From assembly GCA_025698865.1 (NCBI GenBank), contig JAILWQ010000002.1, positions 518,385-582,384 of the forward strand: a stretch of 64,000 nucleotides of DNA, written 5' to 3'. The position numbers were made by a program, and so were the translations under genes. A model generated the notes under the pieces. It was not told the DNA's origin. It saw only the letters and a list, made by a program, of their open reading frames with translations, and made no database searches. The stretch's first letter is position 1, and each line of letters starts with the position of its first letter. This stretch comes from Erythrobacter sp. (GTDB lineage Bacteria > Pseudomonadota > Alphaproteobacteria > Sphingomonadales > Sphingomonadaceae). Positions 31,108 through 43,197 of the stretch are shown here, one piece after another.

Positions 31108-31403
31108 TTCAGAATCAGGATATCCGCCCCGCCCAGGTGATCGGCCCACTCGGTGAGCCACTCTCGCTCGAAAACCTGCCGTCGCCGACGACCAAGCGCT
31201 GGGTCGTGCGCCGCAAGGCGGAAGTCGTCGCGGCGGTCAATGGCGGCCTGCTGACGATCGACGAGGTGCTCGAGCGCTACAGCCTCACGCTCGAGGAGTT
31301 CGCCTCGTGGCAACGCGCGGTCGACCGCTCGGGGATGCAGGGCCTGCGCGTCACCCGCCTCCAGCATTACCGCGATCTCTACGAACGCCAGCTCAAATAC
31401 TGA
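31104..31403 (+). CDS. sciP: CtrA inhibitor SciP (DUF1153 family)
   Basis: 'TKRWVVRRKAEVVAAVNGGLLTIDEVLERYSLTLEEFASWQRAVDRSGMQGLRVTRLQHYR' matches DUF1153/SciP. Confidence 0.92.
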   Translation: MIQNQDIRPAQVIGPLGEPLSLENLPSPTTKRWVVRRKAEVVAAVNGGLLTIDEVLERYSLTLEEFASWQRAVDRSGMQGLRVTRLQHYRDLYERQLKY

Positions 31404-31431
31404 CCCTTTCCTCCTCCACGAGGAACCTCCG

Positions 31432-31467
31432 GCACCCCGGTGCGCCCAGTGCGCACCGGGGTGCTTT
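31432..31467 (+). terminator. Hairpin downstream of sciP
   Basis: GCACCCCGGTGCGC-CCAGT-GCGCACCGGGGTGC, perfect 14-bp stem, followed by a short T-run (TTTG). Confidence 0.75.
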
Positions 31468-31478
31468 GCCATCTGCCG

Positions 31479-31504
31479 GGAACAGAAACTTCGATCGGCC
31501 CGTT
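31479..31504 (+). promoter_or_regulatory. Putative sigma-EcfG (general stress response) promoter
   Basis: GGAAC (31479-31483), 17-nt spacer, CGTT (31501-31504), 82 nt before the ATG of the GlsB-type gene; matches alphaproteobacterial EcfG consensus GGAAC-N16/17-CGTT. Confidence 0.7.
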
Positions 31505-31586
31505 GGGAGATCGGACGGGGCGGACACGGAGGCATTTTCCGCTCCGGGCCCGGCCCCGTAGAAGAACCTGAACAGGAGGAAGTTCG

Positions 31587-31853
31587 ATGGGTTGGATTAT
31601 CGCAATTATCGTAGGGGGCGTGGCCGGCTGGCTCGCATCCATCGTCATGAACCGCAATGCCTCGATGGGCATTTTCTGGAACATCGTGGTCGGCATCATC
31701 GGTGCTCTGATCGGCAATGCGCTGCTCGCGCCGCTGCTCGGTTTCGGCGGCAGCATCCAGACCTTCGATCTCGGTTCGTTCGTGATCGCCATTCTCGGCG
31801 CGATCATCCTGCTCGCGATCGTCAATCTGGTCCAGCGCGGCCGGGTTCGCTGA
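31587..31853 (+). CDS. GlsB/YeaQ/YmgE family stress-response membrane protein
   Basis: 'GWIIAIIVGGVAGWLASIVMNRNASMGIFWNIVVGIIGALIGN'. Confidence 0.92.
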   Translation: MGWIIAIIVGGVAGWLASIVMNRNASMGIFWNIVVGIIGALIGNALLAPLLGFGGSIQTFDLGSFVIAILGAIILLAIVNLVQRGRVR

Positions 31854-31902
31854 ATTTGCAGACAGCCTCGGGGTGATGACCGCCCCGACGGTTTGAAAGA
31901 AG

Positions 31903-31935
31903 AGGCGGTGCGTCGAAAGGCGCGCCGCCTTTTTC
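31903..31935 (+). terminator. Rho-independent terminator of the GlsB-type gene
   Basis: AGGCGG...CCGCCT stem followed by TTTTT. Confidence 0.8.
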
Positions 31936-32085
31936 GTGTTCGTGGTCGCTCGCAGAAGCGTATCGCCTTCACGTCGAACGCTCGATTGCCCGGAGGAGAC
32001 CGGGCGTATAAAGCACCTCGCCAGCGGACTTGCGCCAACTGATATGCTCAGGTAACACACCCGCAAACCTGATTTGCGAGATGCG

Positions 32086-33258
32086 ATGAACTACGAAACC
32101 AGGGTCACCAGCGAAAGCGCCGACGGATTCGGCACCACCGGAAACGAGGTGGTGACCCGTCCCGCGCGCCCCGCATGGGTGTGGATCGCCATCGTGGTGA
32201 TCGTCATCGCCGCGGGCGTGCTCGCCTGGAGGCTGACGTCGCCGGAGGCAGCGCCGGTGGCGGACCGCGAATCGCAGCTGCCCGTCGTCACGGTGGTCGT
32301 GCCGGGCCGGACGACGGTGGAGGGCGAGATCAACACCGCCGGCACGCTGGCGGCGCGCCGTGCGCTGCCTGTCGGCGTGGTGGGCGAGGGCGGCCGCGTG
32401 GTTTCCGTGCCAGTGGATGCTGGCGACTGGGTCCGCGCGGGACAGGTTCTCGCCAGCATCGACCGCTCGGTCCAGAACCAGCAGAGCGAGAGCGCCTCGG
32501 CCCAGATCCGGGTGGCTCAGGCCGATGCCGATCTGGCCCAGTCCAATCTCGATCGCGCGCTCCAGCTGGTCGAGCGCGGCTTCATCAGCAAGGCGGATAT
32601 CGACCGGCTGACCGCGACCCGCGATGCGGCGGTGGCCCGGGTCCGGGTGGCGCAGGCGCAGGCCGGCGAACTGCGCGCCCGCAATGCGCGCCTCAACATC
32701 GTCGCGCCGGCGGCAGGGCTGGTGCTCGAACGCAATGTCGAGCCGGGCCAGACGGTCACCGGCGGGGCCGGGACGCTCTTCCTCATCGCCAGCGGCGGCG
32801 AGATGGAACTTCAGGCCGAGGTCGGCGAGAACGAGCTTGCCTCGCTTTCCGTCGGCGACACGGCCGAGATCACGCCGGTGGGCAGCGGCCGCAGCCTCAC
32901 CGGACGGATCTGGCAGGTGTCCCCCACGATCGACCCGCAGAACCGCCAGGGCACGGCCCGCATCGCTCTGTCCTACGCGCCGCAATTGCGCCCGGGCGGC
33001 TTCGCCTCGGCCGTGATCCGCAGCGGCACGGTGGTCGCGCCGGTCCTCCCCGAAAGCGCGATCCAGACCGACGATCAGGGCAGCTTCGTCTATGTCGTCG
33101 GGTCCGACAATATCGTCGAGCGACGCAACATCGAGACCGGCCGCGTGACCGCGAGCGGCATCGTGGTGGCGAGCGGGCTGCAGGGCTCCGAGCGGGTCGT
33201 GCTGCGTGCCGGCGGCTTCCTCAATCCGGGCGACGAAGTCAGTCCGGTGCGGCAGTAA
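32086..33258 (+). CDS. RND efflux periplasmic adaptor (membrane fusion protein)
   Basis: 'VVVPGRTTVEGEINTAGTLAARRALPVGVVGEGGRVVSVPVDAGDWVRAGQVLASIDRS', C-terminal beta-barrel region. Start at 32074 or 32086. Confidence 0.93.
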   Translation: MNYETRVTSESADGFGTTGNEVVTRPARPAWVWIAIVVIVIAAGVLAWRLTSPEAAPVADRESQLPVVTVVVPGRTTVEGEINTAGTLAARRALPVGVVGEGGRVVSVPVDAGDWVRAGQVLASIDRSVQNQQSESASAQIRVAQADADLAQSNLDRALQLVERGFISKADIDRLTATRDAAVARVRVAQAQAGELRARNARLNIVAPAAGLVLERNVEPGQTVTGGAGTLFLIASGGEMELQAEVGENELASLSVGDTAEITPVGSGRSLTGRIWQVSPTIDPQNRQGTARIALSYAPQLRPGGFASAVIRSGTVVAPVLPESAIQTDDQGSFVYVVGSDNIVERRNIETGRVTASGIVVASGLQGSERVVLRAGGFLNPGDEVSPVRQ

Positions 33259-33274
33259 GGGTGCCGGCGGCGAC

Positions 33275-36200
33275 ATGAACCTGCGCAACATATCCGCCTG
33301 GTCGATCCGCAATCCGATCATCCCGATCGTCCTTTTCATCGGTCTGACGATCGCAGGGATCGTCTCGTTCAGCCGCCTGCCGGTGGTCAATTTCCCCGAG
33401 GTGGAGTTCCCCTCCACCACGGTCCTGATCTCGCAGCCCGGCGCCGCGCCGAGCGAGATCGAGACGCAGATCACCCAGAAGGTCGAATCCGCGGTGCGGT
33501 CGCTCAACGGGGTGGAGACGATCACCTCCACCGCGCGCGAGGGCAGCAGCAGCACGGTCGTCGAATTCAGCATCGGCACCGATGCGGACGAGGCAACCAA
33601 CCGGGTCAAGAACGCCGTCGACCAGATCCGCGGCGACCTGCCCGAAGGCATTCTCGAGCCGCGCGTGACCAAGAACGAGATGGGCGGTGCCCCCGGCGGG
33701 GCGGGCATGCTCGGCTTTTATGCCGTCCAGGCGGACGACATGACGATGGAGGAGCTGAGCTGGTTCATCGACGACACGATCTCGCGCCGTCTCCTCTCAG
33801 TGCCCGGCATGGCGTCGGTCTCGCGCAGCGGCGGTGTCGATCGCGAAATCCGCGTGGTGCTGGACCCCGCGCGGATGCAGTCGATCGGCGTCACGGCGCG
33901 CGACATCAACAACGTCCTGCGCCAGATCAACGTCGATGCCGCGGGCGGGCAGGCGGAAATCGCCGGATCGCGCCAGTCGGTCCGCGTGCTCGGCAATGCC
34001 GACAGCGCCTTCGACCTGTCGCAGACGCGCATTCCGCTCGGCGGCGGGCGGACCATCAAGCTGAGCGACGTGGCAACTGTCAGCGACGGCTATTCCGAAC
34101 AGAGCAGCATCTCCCGCCTCAACGGCCAGCAGACCGTCAGCTTCGCACCCACCCGCGCGCGCGGCGAATCCGATGTCGAGGTCTACGATGCGATGCAGGA
34201 GGAGATCGAGGCGATCCAGGCCGAGCATCCCGGTGTCGAGATCTACGAATTGTTCACCCCCGTCCCCTACGCCAAGGGGCAGTACGAAAGCTCCATCGCC
34301 GCTCTGATCGAGGGCGCGATCCTCGCCATCGTGGTGGTGTTCGTCTTCCTGCGCGACTGGCGCGCGACCTTCATCAGCGCCATCGCCATCCCGCTTTCCG
34401 CGATCCCGACCTTCTGGTTCATGGACTTGCTCGGCTTCGACCTCAATTTCCTGTCGCTGCTCGCGCTCAGCTTGGTGGCGGGGGTGCTGGTCGACGACGC
34501 CATCGTCGAGATCGAGAACATCGTGCGTCACATGCGCATGGGCAAGACCGCCTATCAGGCATCGATCGACGCGGCGGACGAGATCGGACTGGCAGTGGTC
34601 GCGACCACGTTCTCGATCGTCGCGGTGTTCCTGCCGGTCGGTCTGATGCCGGGGATTCCCGGCCAGTTCTTCAAGCCCTTCGGCCTGACGGTCGTGGTCG
34701 CGGTGCTGATGAGCCTGCTCGTCGCGCGCATGATCACGCCGATGGTCGCCGCCTATTTCCTCAAGGCGCATGGCGAGGCCGCGCATGGCGAGGGCCGGGC
34801 GATGGATTTCTACATGCGGATCCTGCGCTGGACGCTCTATTCCGGCACGTCGCAGCGCATGCTGGGGCAGGTCCGCCCGCTCGGCTTCGAGAAGCGCTGG
34901 TATCACCGCATCGTCGGCCTCCTGCTGATTCTGGTGCTAGTGACCTGTTTCGTGATCGCCACCTTCTTCCTCTTCCAGACGCTGATGGGTCTCGGCCTGC
35001 CGATCCTGGTAACCGCGCTGATCGGCCCGCTGCTTGCCGCCGCCATCGCGATCGGTCTCGGTTTCGTCGTGTTCAAGCTCGTGGGGCTGTTCGGGCAGCT
35101 CGGCAACTATGTCGGCAATCTGGGGCAACGGGTCTGGGCGCGGATGCGCGACCACCGCTTCTATGCCTTCTCCCTGGGCATCTATGCGCTGATCATCACA
35201 TTCGCACTGCTTGCCGGTCTGCCGCAGCAATTCCAGCCGGATGCGAACGAGGATACCAGCATCATCCGGATCGAACAGGTGCCGGGCACCACGATCGAGC
35301 GCACGCAGGAGGTGGCGCTCGAGGTTGCCGCGCTGGTCGAGAACGAGCCCGAGGTCGAGCGTATCTCCATGGGTGTGCGCGAGGGCAATGCCACGCTCTA
35401 CATCGCTCTCCTGCCCGCCGACGAGCGCGAGACGAAGACGATCGAGTTCGAGCGCCGCCTCGCCCCGCGCCTCAGCCGGGTGGCGGATGCGCGGGTTACG
35501 GTGGCCTCGCAGGGCGGCGGGCCGGGTGGCCGGCCGATCTCGATCATGCTGTCGGGCAGCGATCCCGAACAGCTCGACCGTACGGCTCAGACGCTCATCG
35601 AACAGATGAAGGGCATCGGCGGCGTCGTCGCACCGCGGATCGAGGCCGACATCCAGCGGCCCGAGCTCATCATCACTCCGCGCGAGGACCTCGCCGCCCA
35701 GCTCGGCGTCACCACCGCCGCGTTGAGCAGCGCGATCCGCATCGCCACGCTGGGCGAGATCGACCAGAACGCGGCCAAGTTCTCGCTCTCCGATCGGCAG
35801 ATACCGATCCGCGTGATCCTGCCGCGCGAATCGCGCCGCGACCTCTCGGTGATCGAGAACCTGCCCGTGCCCACCGCCTCGGGCGGATCGGTGCCCCTTC
35901 GCCGTGTCGCGGAGATCAGCTTCGGTGCCGGACCGACGCAGATCCAGCGCTACAACCAGTCGCGCCGCATCTTCGTCAGCGCCGATCTCGGCGAAGGCGT
36001 GATCAAGGGGCCGGTCATGGAGCAGATCAACGCCCTGCCGATCATGCGCGACCTGCCCTCCGGCGTGTCGAACGCACCGATCGGAGAGGACAAGTTCCAG
36101 GCAGAGATGATCGGGAGCTTCGCCATCGCGGTCGTCAGCGGCATCCTGCTGGTCTTCGCGGTGCTGGTGCTGCTCTATCACCGCTTCGTTTCGCCGCTGG

Positions 36201-36700
36201 TCAACATGACCTCGCTGCTGCTTGCCCCGCTGGGCGGCCTGCTGGCGCTGATGATCATCGGCCAGCCGATCTCCATGCCGGTCTATATCGGGATGCTGAT
36301 GTTGCTCGGCATCGTCGCCAAGAACTCGATCCTGCTGATCGACTTCGCGCTCGACGAGATGCATCGCGGCGTGCCAAAGCTCGACGCGATTATCGACGCC
36401 GGACACAAGCGCGCCCAGCCGATCGTGATGACCACGGTCGCCATGACGGCAGGCATGGTCCCGACCGCGCTCTCGCTGTCGGGTGACGGTGCCTGGCGCG
36501 CGCCAATGGGGACGGTGGTGATCGGCGGGCTGATCCTTTCGACCGTGCTCACACTGGTGCTGATTCCGGCCGGTTTCAGCCTGGCCGACGGGTTCGAGAA
36601 GAAGGTCGGCCCCTGGCTGCGCACCCGCTTCCTGACCTATCGCCCGGGCGACGACACCCGCTTGCATGGCGGCGCGCAGGGGGCTCATCCTGCCGAATAG
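33275..36700 (+). CDS. RND efflux permease (AcrB/HAE1-like) with extra hydrophobic insertion
   Basis: '[50 protein letters not shown]', '[19 protein letters not shown]', '[15 protein letters not shown]'. Confidence 0.95.
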   Translation: MNLRNISAWSIRNPIIPIVLFIGLTIAGIVSFSRLPVVNFPEVEFPSTTVLISQPGAAPSEIETQITQKVESAVRSLNGVETITSTAREGSSSTVVEFSIGTDADEATNRVKNAVDQIRGDLPEGILEPRVTKNEMGGAPGGAGMLGFYAVQADDMTMEELSWFIDDTISRRLLSVPGMASVSRSGGVDREIRVVLDPARMQSIGVTARDINNVLRQINVDAAGGQAEIAGSRQSVRVLGNADSAFDLSQTRIPLGGGRTIKLSDVATVSDGYSEQSSISRLNGQQTVSFAPTRARGESDVEVYDAMQEEIEAIQAEHPGVEIYELFTPVPYAKGQYESSIAALIEGAILAIVVVFVFLRDWRATFISAIAIPLSAIPTFWFMDLLGFDLNFLSLLALSLVAGVLVDDAIVEIENIVRHMRMGKTAYQASIDAADEIGLAVVATTFSIVAVFLPVGLMPGIPGQFFKPFGLTVVVAVLMSLLVARMITPMVAAYFLKAHGEAAHGEGRAMDFYMRILRWTLYSGTSQRMLGQVRPLGFEKRWYHRIVGLLLILVLVTCFVIATFFLFQTLMGLGLPILVTALIGPLLAAAIAIGLGFVVFKLVGLFGQLGNYVGNLGQRVWARMRDHRFYAFSLGIYALIITFALLAGLPQQFQPDANEDTSIIRIEQVPGTTIERTQEVALEVAALVENEPEVERISMGVREGNATLYIALLPADERETKTIEFERRLAPRLSRVADARVTVASQGGGPGGRPISIMLSGSDPEQLDRTAQTLIEQMKGIGGVVAPRIEADIQRPELIITPREDLAAQLGVTTAALSSAIRIATLGEIDQNAAKFSLSDRQIPIRVILPRESRRDLSVIENLPVPTASGGSVPLRRVAEISFGAGPTQIQRYNQSRRIFVSADLGEGVIKGPVMEQINALPIMRDLPSGVSNAPIGEDKFQAEMIGSFAIAVVSGILLVFAVLVLLYHRFVSPLVNMTSLLLAPLGGLLALMIIGQPISMPVYIGMLMLLGIVAKNSILLIDFALDEMHRGVPKLDAIIDAGHKRAQPIVMTTVAMTAGMVPTALSLSGDGAWRAPMGTVVIGGLILSTVLTLVLIPAGFSLADGFEKKVGPWLRTRFLTYRPGDDTRLHGGAQGAHPAE

Positions 36701-37994
36701 CAACCGGCCCGCGAAGCCGGCGCGCGTGGTCGGTTTCGCGCGGGTCCCCGGCACCACGGCGAGCGTGCCGGACCGTGCCCGCACCATGCGGCGCACGGCC
36801 AGCGGCATGCTGGTGGCAATGGCCGCGATCTTCGTCTGGTCGGGCCAGTATCTCAGTGCACACCCCGCCTGGGGTTTCGTCCACGCCTTTGCCGAAGCCG
36901 CGATGGTCGGCGGCCTCGCCGACTGGTTCGCGGTGACCGCACTGTTCCGCCGGCCGCTTGGCCTCCCGATCCCCCACACCGCGATCATCCCGGAGAACAA
37001 GGATCGCATCGCCGACACGATGGCTGTGTTCCTGCGCGAGAATTTCCTGATCCCCGCGGTCGTCGCCCGGCGGATGCGCGAGATGAACCTGGCCGGGGCG
37101 ATCGGAAACTACCTGTCCGACCCGGGCGAAGAGGCCGGGGGGCGTCTGCGCGCGGGTGCGGGCGAGATGCTGGTCGAGGTGCTTGAATCGCTCGATCCCG
37201 AACGGCTGGGCGGACAGGTCAGGGCGGGTCTTGCCTCGGGGCTGGAGCGGCTCGAGATCGCGCCCCTGCTCGGCCAGATGCTCGATGCCATGATCGCCAA
37301 CGGACGCCACCGCGCGATCATCGACAGCATGATCCGCTGGGCCGGTCTGGTGCTGGAGGACAACGAGGAGATGGTCCGCGCGATGATTCACGCCCGCGCC
37401 AACGCGCTGTTGCGCTTCACCGGGCTCGACGAGCGGCTGGCGAATTCGGTGATCGACGGGCTCTACCGGATGCTGGCCGAGGTGCTGGTCGACCCGAAGC
37501 ACCCGCTGCGCGGCAAGATCGAGGAAGGGCTCGTCGATCTTGCCCGTGGCCTGCGCGAGGATCCGGCGATGCGCGCCAAGGTCGAGAAGATGAAGGCCAA
37601 CATGCTCGCTAATCCCGCCATCGCCGAATGGTGGCAGGGCGTGTGGGAGCGCATCCGCCGCAAGCTCATCGCCATGCTGCGCGGCGAGGGCGGCGAGGAT
37701 GCCGGGACGCTGACCGCCATGCTCGGCGAGATGGGTGAGGCGCTGCGCGACGATCCGCGCCTGCAACTCCAGATAAACCGCTTCGCTCGCCGCACCGCCG
37801 TGGGCATAGCAACTCGCTACGGCGACAATATCGTGCGTCTGGTATCAGAGACGGTGCGCCGTTGGGATGCTCGCACCATCACAGACCGCATCGAAGGCGC
37901 CGTCGGCCGCGACCTCCAGTTCATCCGCATGAACGGCACGCTGGTCGGCGGACTGGTGGGGCTCGCGATCCACACGGCGGTGGTGGTGTTCTGA
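36666..37994 (+). CDS. DUF445 family membrane protein
   Basis: 'GFVHAFAEAAMVGGLADWFAVTALFRRPLGLPIPHTAIIPENKDRIADTM'; start could be 36666 or a downstream Met. Confidence 0.9.
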   Translation: MAARRGLILPNSNRPAKPARVVGFARVPGTTASVPDRARTMRRTASGMLVAMAAIFVWSGQYLSAHPAWGFVHAFAEAAMVGGLADWFAVTALFRRPLGLPIPHTAIIPENKDRIADTMAVFLRENFLIPAVVARRMREMNLAGAIGNYLSDPGEEAGGRLRAGAGEMLVEVLESLDPERLGGQVRAGLASGLERLEIAPLLGQMLDAMIANGRHRAIIDSMIRWAGLVLEDNEEMVRAMIHARANALLRFTGLDERLANSVIDGLYRMLAEVLVDPKHPLRGKIEEGLVDLARGLREDPAMRAKVEKMKANMLANPAIAEWWQGVWERIRRKLIAMLRGEGGEDAGTLTAMLGEMGEALRDDPRLQLQINRFARRTAVGIATRYGDNIVRLVSETVRRWDARTITDRIEGAVGRDLQFIRMNGTLVGGLVGLAIHTAVVVF

Positions 37995-38077
37995 TCGTTC
38001 GTGTCGGACCGGAGCGACACGCGCCCGGATCGGTTTTCCAGTCACGCAGCGGAACGAAGGTCGCGAGGGCCATTCGC

Positions 38078-38114
38078 AAAAAACCCCCGGTTACCGTTGA
38101 TGGCAACCGGGGGT
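38078..38114 (-). terminator. Rho-independent terminator of etfBA operon (minus strand)
   Basis: ACCCCCGGTT...AACCGGGGGT stem; on the minus strand followed by TTTTTT. Confidence 0.88.
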
Positions 38115-38135
38115 CTTTCAACCAGATCGAAGAGA

Positions 38136-39071
38136 TCAAAGCTTCTCAGTCAGTTCCGGGAGGATCTTGTAGAGGTCTCCGACGAGGCCGATGTCCGCGA
38201 CCTGGAAGATCGGAGCGTCCTCGTCCTTGTTGATGGCGATGATGGTCTTGGAATCCTTCATGCCCGCAAGGTGCTGGATCGCGCCGGAAATGCCGACCGC
38301 GATATAGACTTCGGGGGCCACGATCTTGCCGGTCTGGCCGACCTGATAGTCGTTCGGGACATAGCCCGCATCGACGGCCGCGCGGCTTGCGCCGACGCCC
38401 GCGCCGAGCTTGTCGGCGAGCGGCATGATGTATTCCTCGAAGGTCGCCGAATCCTTCAATGCGCGGCCGCCCGAGACGATCACGTTGGCGCTGGTCAGTT
38501 CCGGACGCTCGCCGCCCTCGGCGATTTCCTGGCCGACGAAGCTCGACAGGCCGGCATCGCCCGCGCCCGAGATTTCCTCGATCGTGCCCGCGCCGCCTTC
38601 GGCCTCCGCCTTGTCGAAGGCGGTGCCGCGCACCGTCACGACCAGCTTTTCGTCCGAGGATTCGACGGTGGCGATGGCGTTGCCGGCATAGATCGGTCGG
38701 GTGAAGGTCTTGTCGCCTTCGACCGAGAGGATGTCGGAAATCTGCATCACGTCGAGCAGCGCGGCGACCCGCGGCGCGACGTTCTTGCCGGTGGTGGTCG
38801 ATGGCGCGACGAAAGCGTCGTGATGCCCCATCTGGTCCACGATCAGCGGCGCCACGTTTTCGGCGAGGGCGTGCTCGTAGGCGGCATCGTCCGCCAGATG
38901 GACCTTGCCCACGCCGGCGATCTTCGCAGCCTGTTCGGCGACGGCGCGGCAATTGCTGCCGGCAACCAGCAGGTGAACCTCGCTGCCCAGCTGGCTCGCG
39001 GCGGTCACCGCGGACAGCGTCGCGTCCTTCATCTCGTTATTGTCGTGTTCGACCCAGACCAGTGTCTTCAT
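38136..39071 (-). CDS. etfA: Electron transfer flavoprotein alpha subunit
   Basis: '[28 protein letters not shown]', '[57 protein letters not shown]'. Confidence 0.96.
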   Translation of the reverse strand: MKTLVWVEHDNNEMKDATLSAVTAASQLGSEVHLLVAGSNCRAVAEQAAKIAGVGKVHLADDAAYEHALAENVAPLIVDQMGHHDAFVAPSTTTGKNVAPRVAALLDVMQISDILSVEGDKTFTRPIYAGNAIATVESSDEKLVVTVRGTAFDKAEAEGGAGTIEEISGAGDAGLSSFVGQEIAEGGERPELTSANVIVSGGRALKDSATFEEYIMPLADKLGAGVGASRAAVDAGYVPNDYQVGQTGKIVAPEVYIAVGISGAIQHLAGMKDSKTIIAINKDEDAPIFQVADIGLVGDLYKILPELTEKL

Positions 39072-39089
39072 GATTTATACCTCAAAGTC

Positions 39090-39181
39090 CGTTCGCCCTG
39101 AGCCTGTCGAAGGGCCGTACTTCTTTCCCACCCGAACGCCCGAAGAAAGAGCGGTGCTTCGACAAGCTCAGCACGAACGGG
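39090..39181. repeat. REP-like inverted repeat pair between etfB and etfA
   Basis: CGTTCGCCCTGAGCCTGTCGAAGGGC (39090-39115) and imperfect reverse complement GCTTCGACAAGCTCAGCACGAACGGG (39156-39181). Confidence 0.85.
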
Positions 39182-39197
39182 TGTGGCGCAAAATGCA

Positions 39198-39944
39198 TTA
39201 TGCGATGCCGAGCGCCTTGATCTTGGCGACCAGCGCGTCGACGTCGGCGACCTTTTCGCCCGCCTGACGGACCGGGGGCTCGGCGACCTTGGTGGTCTTG
39301 AGGCGAGGCGCGGTGTCGACGCCGAAATCGGCCGGGCTCTTGGTGTCGAGCGGCTTCTTCTTCGCCTTCATGATGTTGGGCAGCGAGGCGTAGCGCGGCT
39401 CGTTCAGGCGAAGGTCGGTGGTGACGATCGCGGGGAGAGTGAGCTTCACCGTCTCGAGGCCGCCATCGACCTCGCGCTTGACCGTGACGCTGTCACCCTC
39501 GACCTCGACCGTGTTGGCGAAGGTGCCCTGCGGCCGGTCCATCAGCGCGGCGAGCATCTGACCGGTCTGGTTGCTGTCGTCCGAGATCGACTGCTTGCCG
39601 AGCATCACGAGGCCGGGCTGCTCCTCGTCGGCGATCGCCTTGAGGATTTTGGCGACGGCAAGCGGTTCGACCTCGTCGTCCGTCTCGACCAAGATCGCGC
39701 GGTCGGCACCCATGGCGAGCGCGGTGCGAAGCGTTTCCTGCGCCTTGGCCGGGCCGATCGAGACCGCGACGATCTCTTCCGCCTTGCCCGCTTCCTTGAT
39801 GCGGATGGCTTCCTCGACCGCGATCTCGTCGAACGGGTTCATGCTCATCTTGACGTTGGCGAGGTCAACGCCGGTGCCGTCGGCCTTGACGCGCGGCTTC
39901 ACATTGTAATCGATCACCCGCTTGACGGGGACGAGGATTTTCAT
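39198..39944 (-). CDS. etfB: Electron transfer flavoprotein beta subunit
   Basis: '[20 protein letters not shown]', '[30 protein letters not shown]'. Confidence 0.96.
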   Translation of the reverse strand: MKILVPVKRVIDYNVKPRVKADGTGVDLANVKMSMNPFDEIAVEEAIRIKEAGKAEEIVAVSIGPAKAQETLRTALAMGADRAILVETDDEVEPLAVAKILKAIADEEQPGLVMLGKQSISDDSNQTGQMLAALMDRPQGTFANTVEVEGDSVTVKREVDGGLETVKLTLPAIVTTDLRLNEPRYASLPNIMKAKKKPLDTKSPADFGVDTAPRLKTTKVAEPPVRQAGEKVADVDALVAKIKALGIA

Positions 39945-40071
39945 GTCACGAAATCCCTTCTCTCAAAATTGCGGAAAAGCGCGGGGAACACCCCCACGCC
40001 TTTCCTATCGAATGACCCAGCGACCCTAGTGTTCCCTTTACGCTTACGTCAAGGGAAGTTCGCCGCCGCGA

Positions 40072-41271
<1,200 letters not shown>

Positions 41272-41395
41272 GATCGGGTCCGTCCTCGGGCAACGTCTGG
41301 ATAGGGAAAGGCGAAAAACAGAGTTGGAGGCGCCTAAGCATGGATGGGCCGCCTTGAAAAGTGGCCAATCCGATAGCACTTGCCCTGTTCCAGCC

Positions 41396-42187
41396 ATGAT
41401 CGACGCACAGCGCCTCAAATCCATCCTCTCCGAAGCGGGGCGCATCGCTCTCGCGCAATGGCCGGGGGCCGGTCATACGGTGCGCAGCTGGGAGAAGAAG
41501 CCCGGCGATCCGGTGTGCGAGGCCGATCTGGCTGTCGATGCCTTCCTCAAGCGCGAACTCGGTGCGCTGCTGCCCTCGGCGGGCTGGCTGTCGGAGGAGA
41601 CCGGAGACGATCACGCGCGCCTTGCCAACAGCCTGATCTGGGTGGTCGATCCGATCGACGGCACGCGCGATTTCCTGCGCGGCCGGCCGGGATGGTGCGT
41701 ATCGGTCGCGCTGGTCAGCGCGGGGCGCCCGCTTATCGGAATGCTCGCCGCGCCGGCGCGCGGAGAATTCTGGTCGGCGGTGGCGGGCAAGGGCGCGTTC
41801 CTCAACGGCGAGCCGATCGCCGCCTCGCGCCGCGAGGTGTTCGAAGGGGCGCGGGTGCCCGCCGATTCGCTGTCCAAGGCCGACCGGATGCTGGAATGCG
41901 TGGCCAAGCCCAATTCGATCGCGTTGCGGATCGCCATGGTCGCGGCGGGCGAGGCCGATCTGGTCGCGACTCTGCGCTGGGGCTTCGAATGGGACATCGC
42001 CGCCGCCACCGTGATCGCGCGCGAGGCGGGCGCGGCGGTCAGCGACGCTTTCGGTGCCAAGCTCGATTACAACAAGCGCGACCCCCGCGCTTTCGGCGTG
42101 CTGGTGAGCGCACCGGCCATACACGGCGCGGCGGTGGAGCACCTTGCGGGAAGGGCATCGGAGATAGGTCGCCCGGATGCGCGCTGA
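41396..42187 (+). CDS. Inositol monophosphatase/CysQ family phosphatase
   Basis: '[19 protein letters not shown]', '[25 protein letters not shown]', '[17 protein letters not shown]'. Confidence 0.9.
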   Translation: MIDAQRLKSILSEAGRIALAQWPGAGHTVRSWEKKPGDPVCEADLAVDAFLKRELGALLPSAGWLSEETGDDHARLANSLIWVVDPIDGTRDFLRGRPGWCVSVALVSAGRPLIGMLAAPARGEFWSAVAGKGAFLNGEPIAASRREVFEGARVPADSLSKADRMLECVAKPNSIALRIAMVAAGEADLVATLRWGFEWDIAAATVIAREAGAAVSDAFGAKLDYNKRDPRAFGVLVSAPAIHGAAVEHLAGRASEIGRPDAR

Positions 42188-42204
42188 CTAGCGAGCCAGA
42201 CGTA

Positions 42205-42234
42205 GAAAGGGCCGGCACAAAGGCCAGCCCTTTC
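42205..42234. terminator. Probable terminator hairpin between convergent IMPase-like and OmpA genes
   Basis: GAAAGGGC-C-GGC-ACAAAG-GCC-A-GCCCTTTC, stem with one mismatch. Confidence 0.6.
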
Positions 42235-42284
42235 CGTTCGGTCATCCGGTATCTTCAAGCGCCGGAGCGCCTGAATGTTCCCGA

Positions 42285-42989
42285 TCAGTTGCCCTGTGCG
42301 CGCTGCGCTGCGTTCACGTCATCCTGATCGAACGGAATGATCTTGATCTCGACCCGGCGATTGAGCGCGCGGCCCTGCGCCGTGGCGTTGTCGCCGACGA
42401 AATAGGCCGGGTTCTCGCCGAAGCCCTGCCAGCGGATGCGCGCCTGGGCGACGCCGCGGCTGGTCATGTAGTTGGACACGGCCCGGGCACGCTGTTCGGA
42501 CAGGCGCTGGTTGAAATCCTCCGAGCCGGTCGAATCGGTGTAGCCGTACACGTCGATCAGGCTGTTGGGATATTGCGTCAGGTTCGCCGCGACATTGTCG
42601 AGCGTGTTCCGGAAGGTCTGGTTGATCGTGTAGCTGCCGGTGGCGAAGGTCACGCCGTCGGGCAGATTTACGAGGATCGCCTGACCGTTGTCGACGCTGG
42701 TCACGTCGACGCCGGTGCCCGCGGTCGATTCTTCCAGCTCCTTGATCTGCTGGTCCATGCGGTAGCCGATATAGCCGCCGCCCGCGCCGCCGGCGACCGC
42801 GCCGATGATGCGCCCGGTCTTGCCGCCGATGATACCGCCCAGCAGGCCGCCCGCGAGCGCGCCGCCGGCGCCGCCAAGGACGGTGCGCGAGATTTTCTGC
42901 TCGCCGGTGTTGGGATCGGTGACGCAGGCCGAAACGCCCAGCAGCGAGACCGATGCCAGCGCGGCGACGAAGATGCGATTGGTTTTCAT
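42285..42989 (-). CDS. OmpA family lipoprotein with glycine-zipper domain
   Basis: Lipobox 'LLGVSACVTD'; 'GGALAGGLLGGIIGGKTGRIIGAVAGGAGGGYIG'; 'IDVYGYTDSTGSEDFNQRLSEQRARAV'. Confidence 0.93.
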   Translation of the reverse strand: MKTNRIFVAALASVSLLGVSACVTDPNTGEQKISRTVLGGAGGALAGGLLGGIIGGKTGRIIGAVAGGAGGGYIGYRMDQQIKELEESTAGTGVDVTSVDNGQAILVNLPDGVTFATGSYTINQTFRNTLDNVAANLTQYPNSLIDVYGYTDSTGSEDFNQRLSEQRARAVSNYMTSRGVAQARIRWQGFGENPAYFVGDNATAQGRALNRRVEIKIIPFDQDDVNAAQRAQGN

Positions 42990-43197
42990 GATATCTTTTC
43001 TTCCTCCGAAATGCGGTCGACCCGTTATATTTCTCTAGCGAGCCGTTCCCGACGAGGTTCCCTCAGGGGTTACGGGACGCGCCCTACCCGCGTCCGTTGG
43101 CCATAACACCCGATCCCCGCCGCTAGTTCCGGGCCGATCCGCCGCAACAAGCAAGTTGGTGGCGCGGCCGTACATTTGTGCTAGCGCGGCAGACATT

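Noticed and set aside
34937-37018. 693-aa minus-strand ORF antisense to RND permease/DUF445
   Set aside because: His/Asp/Arg-rich low-information translation, typical antisense of a GC-rich gene; the sense strand is certain
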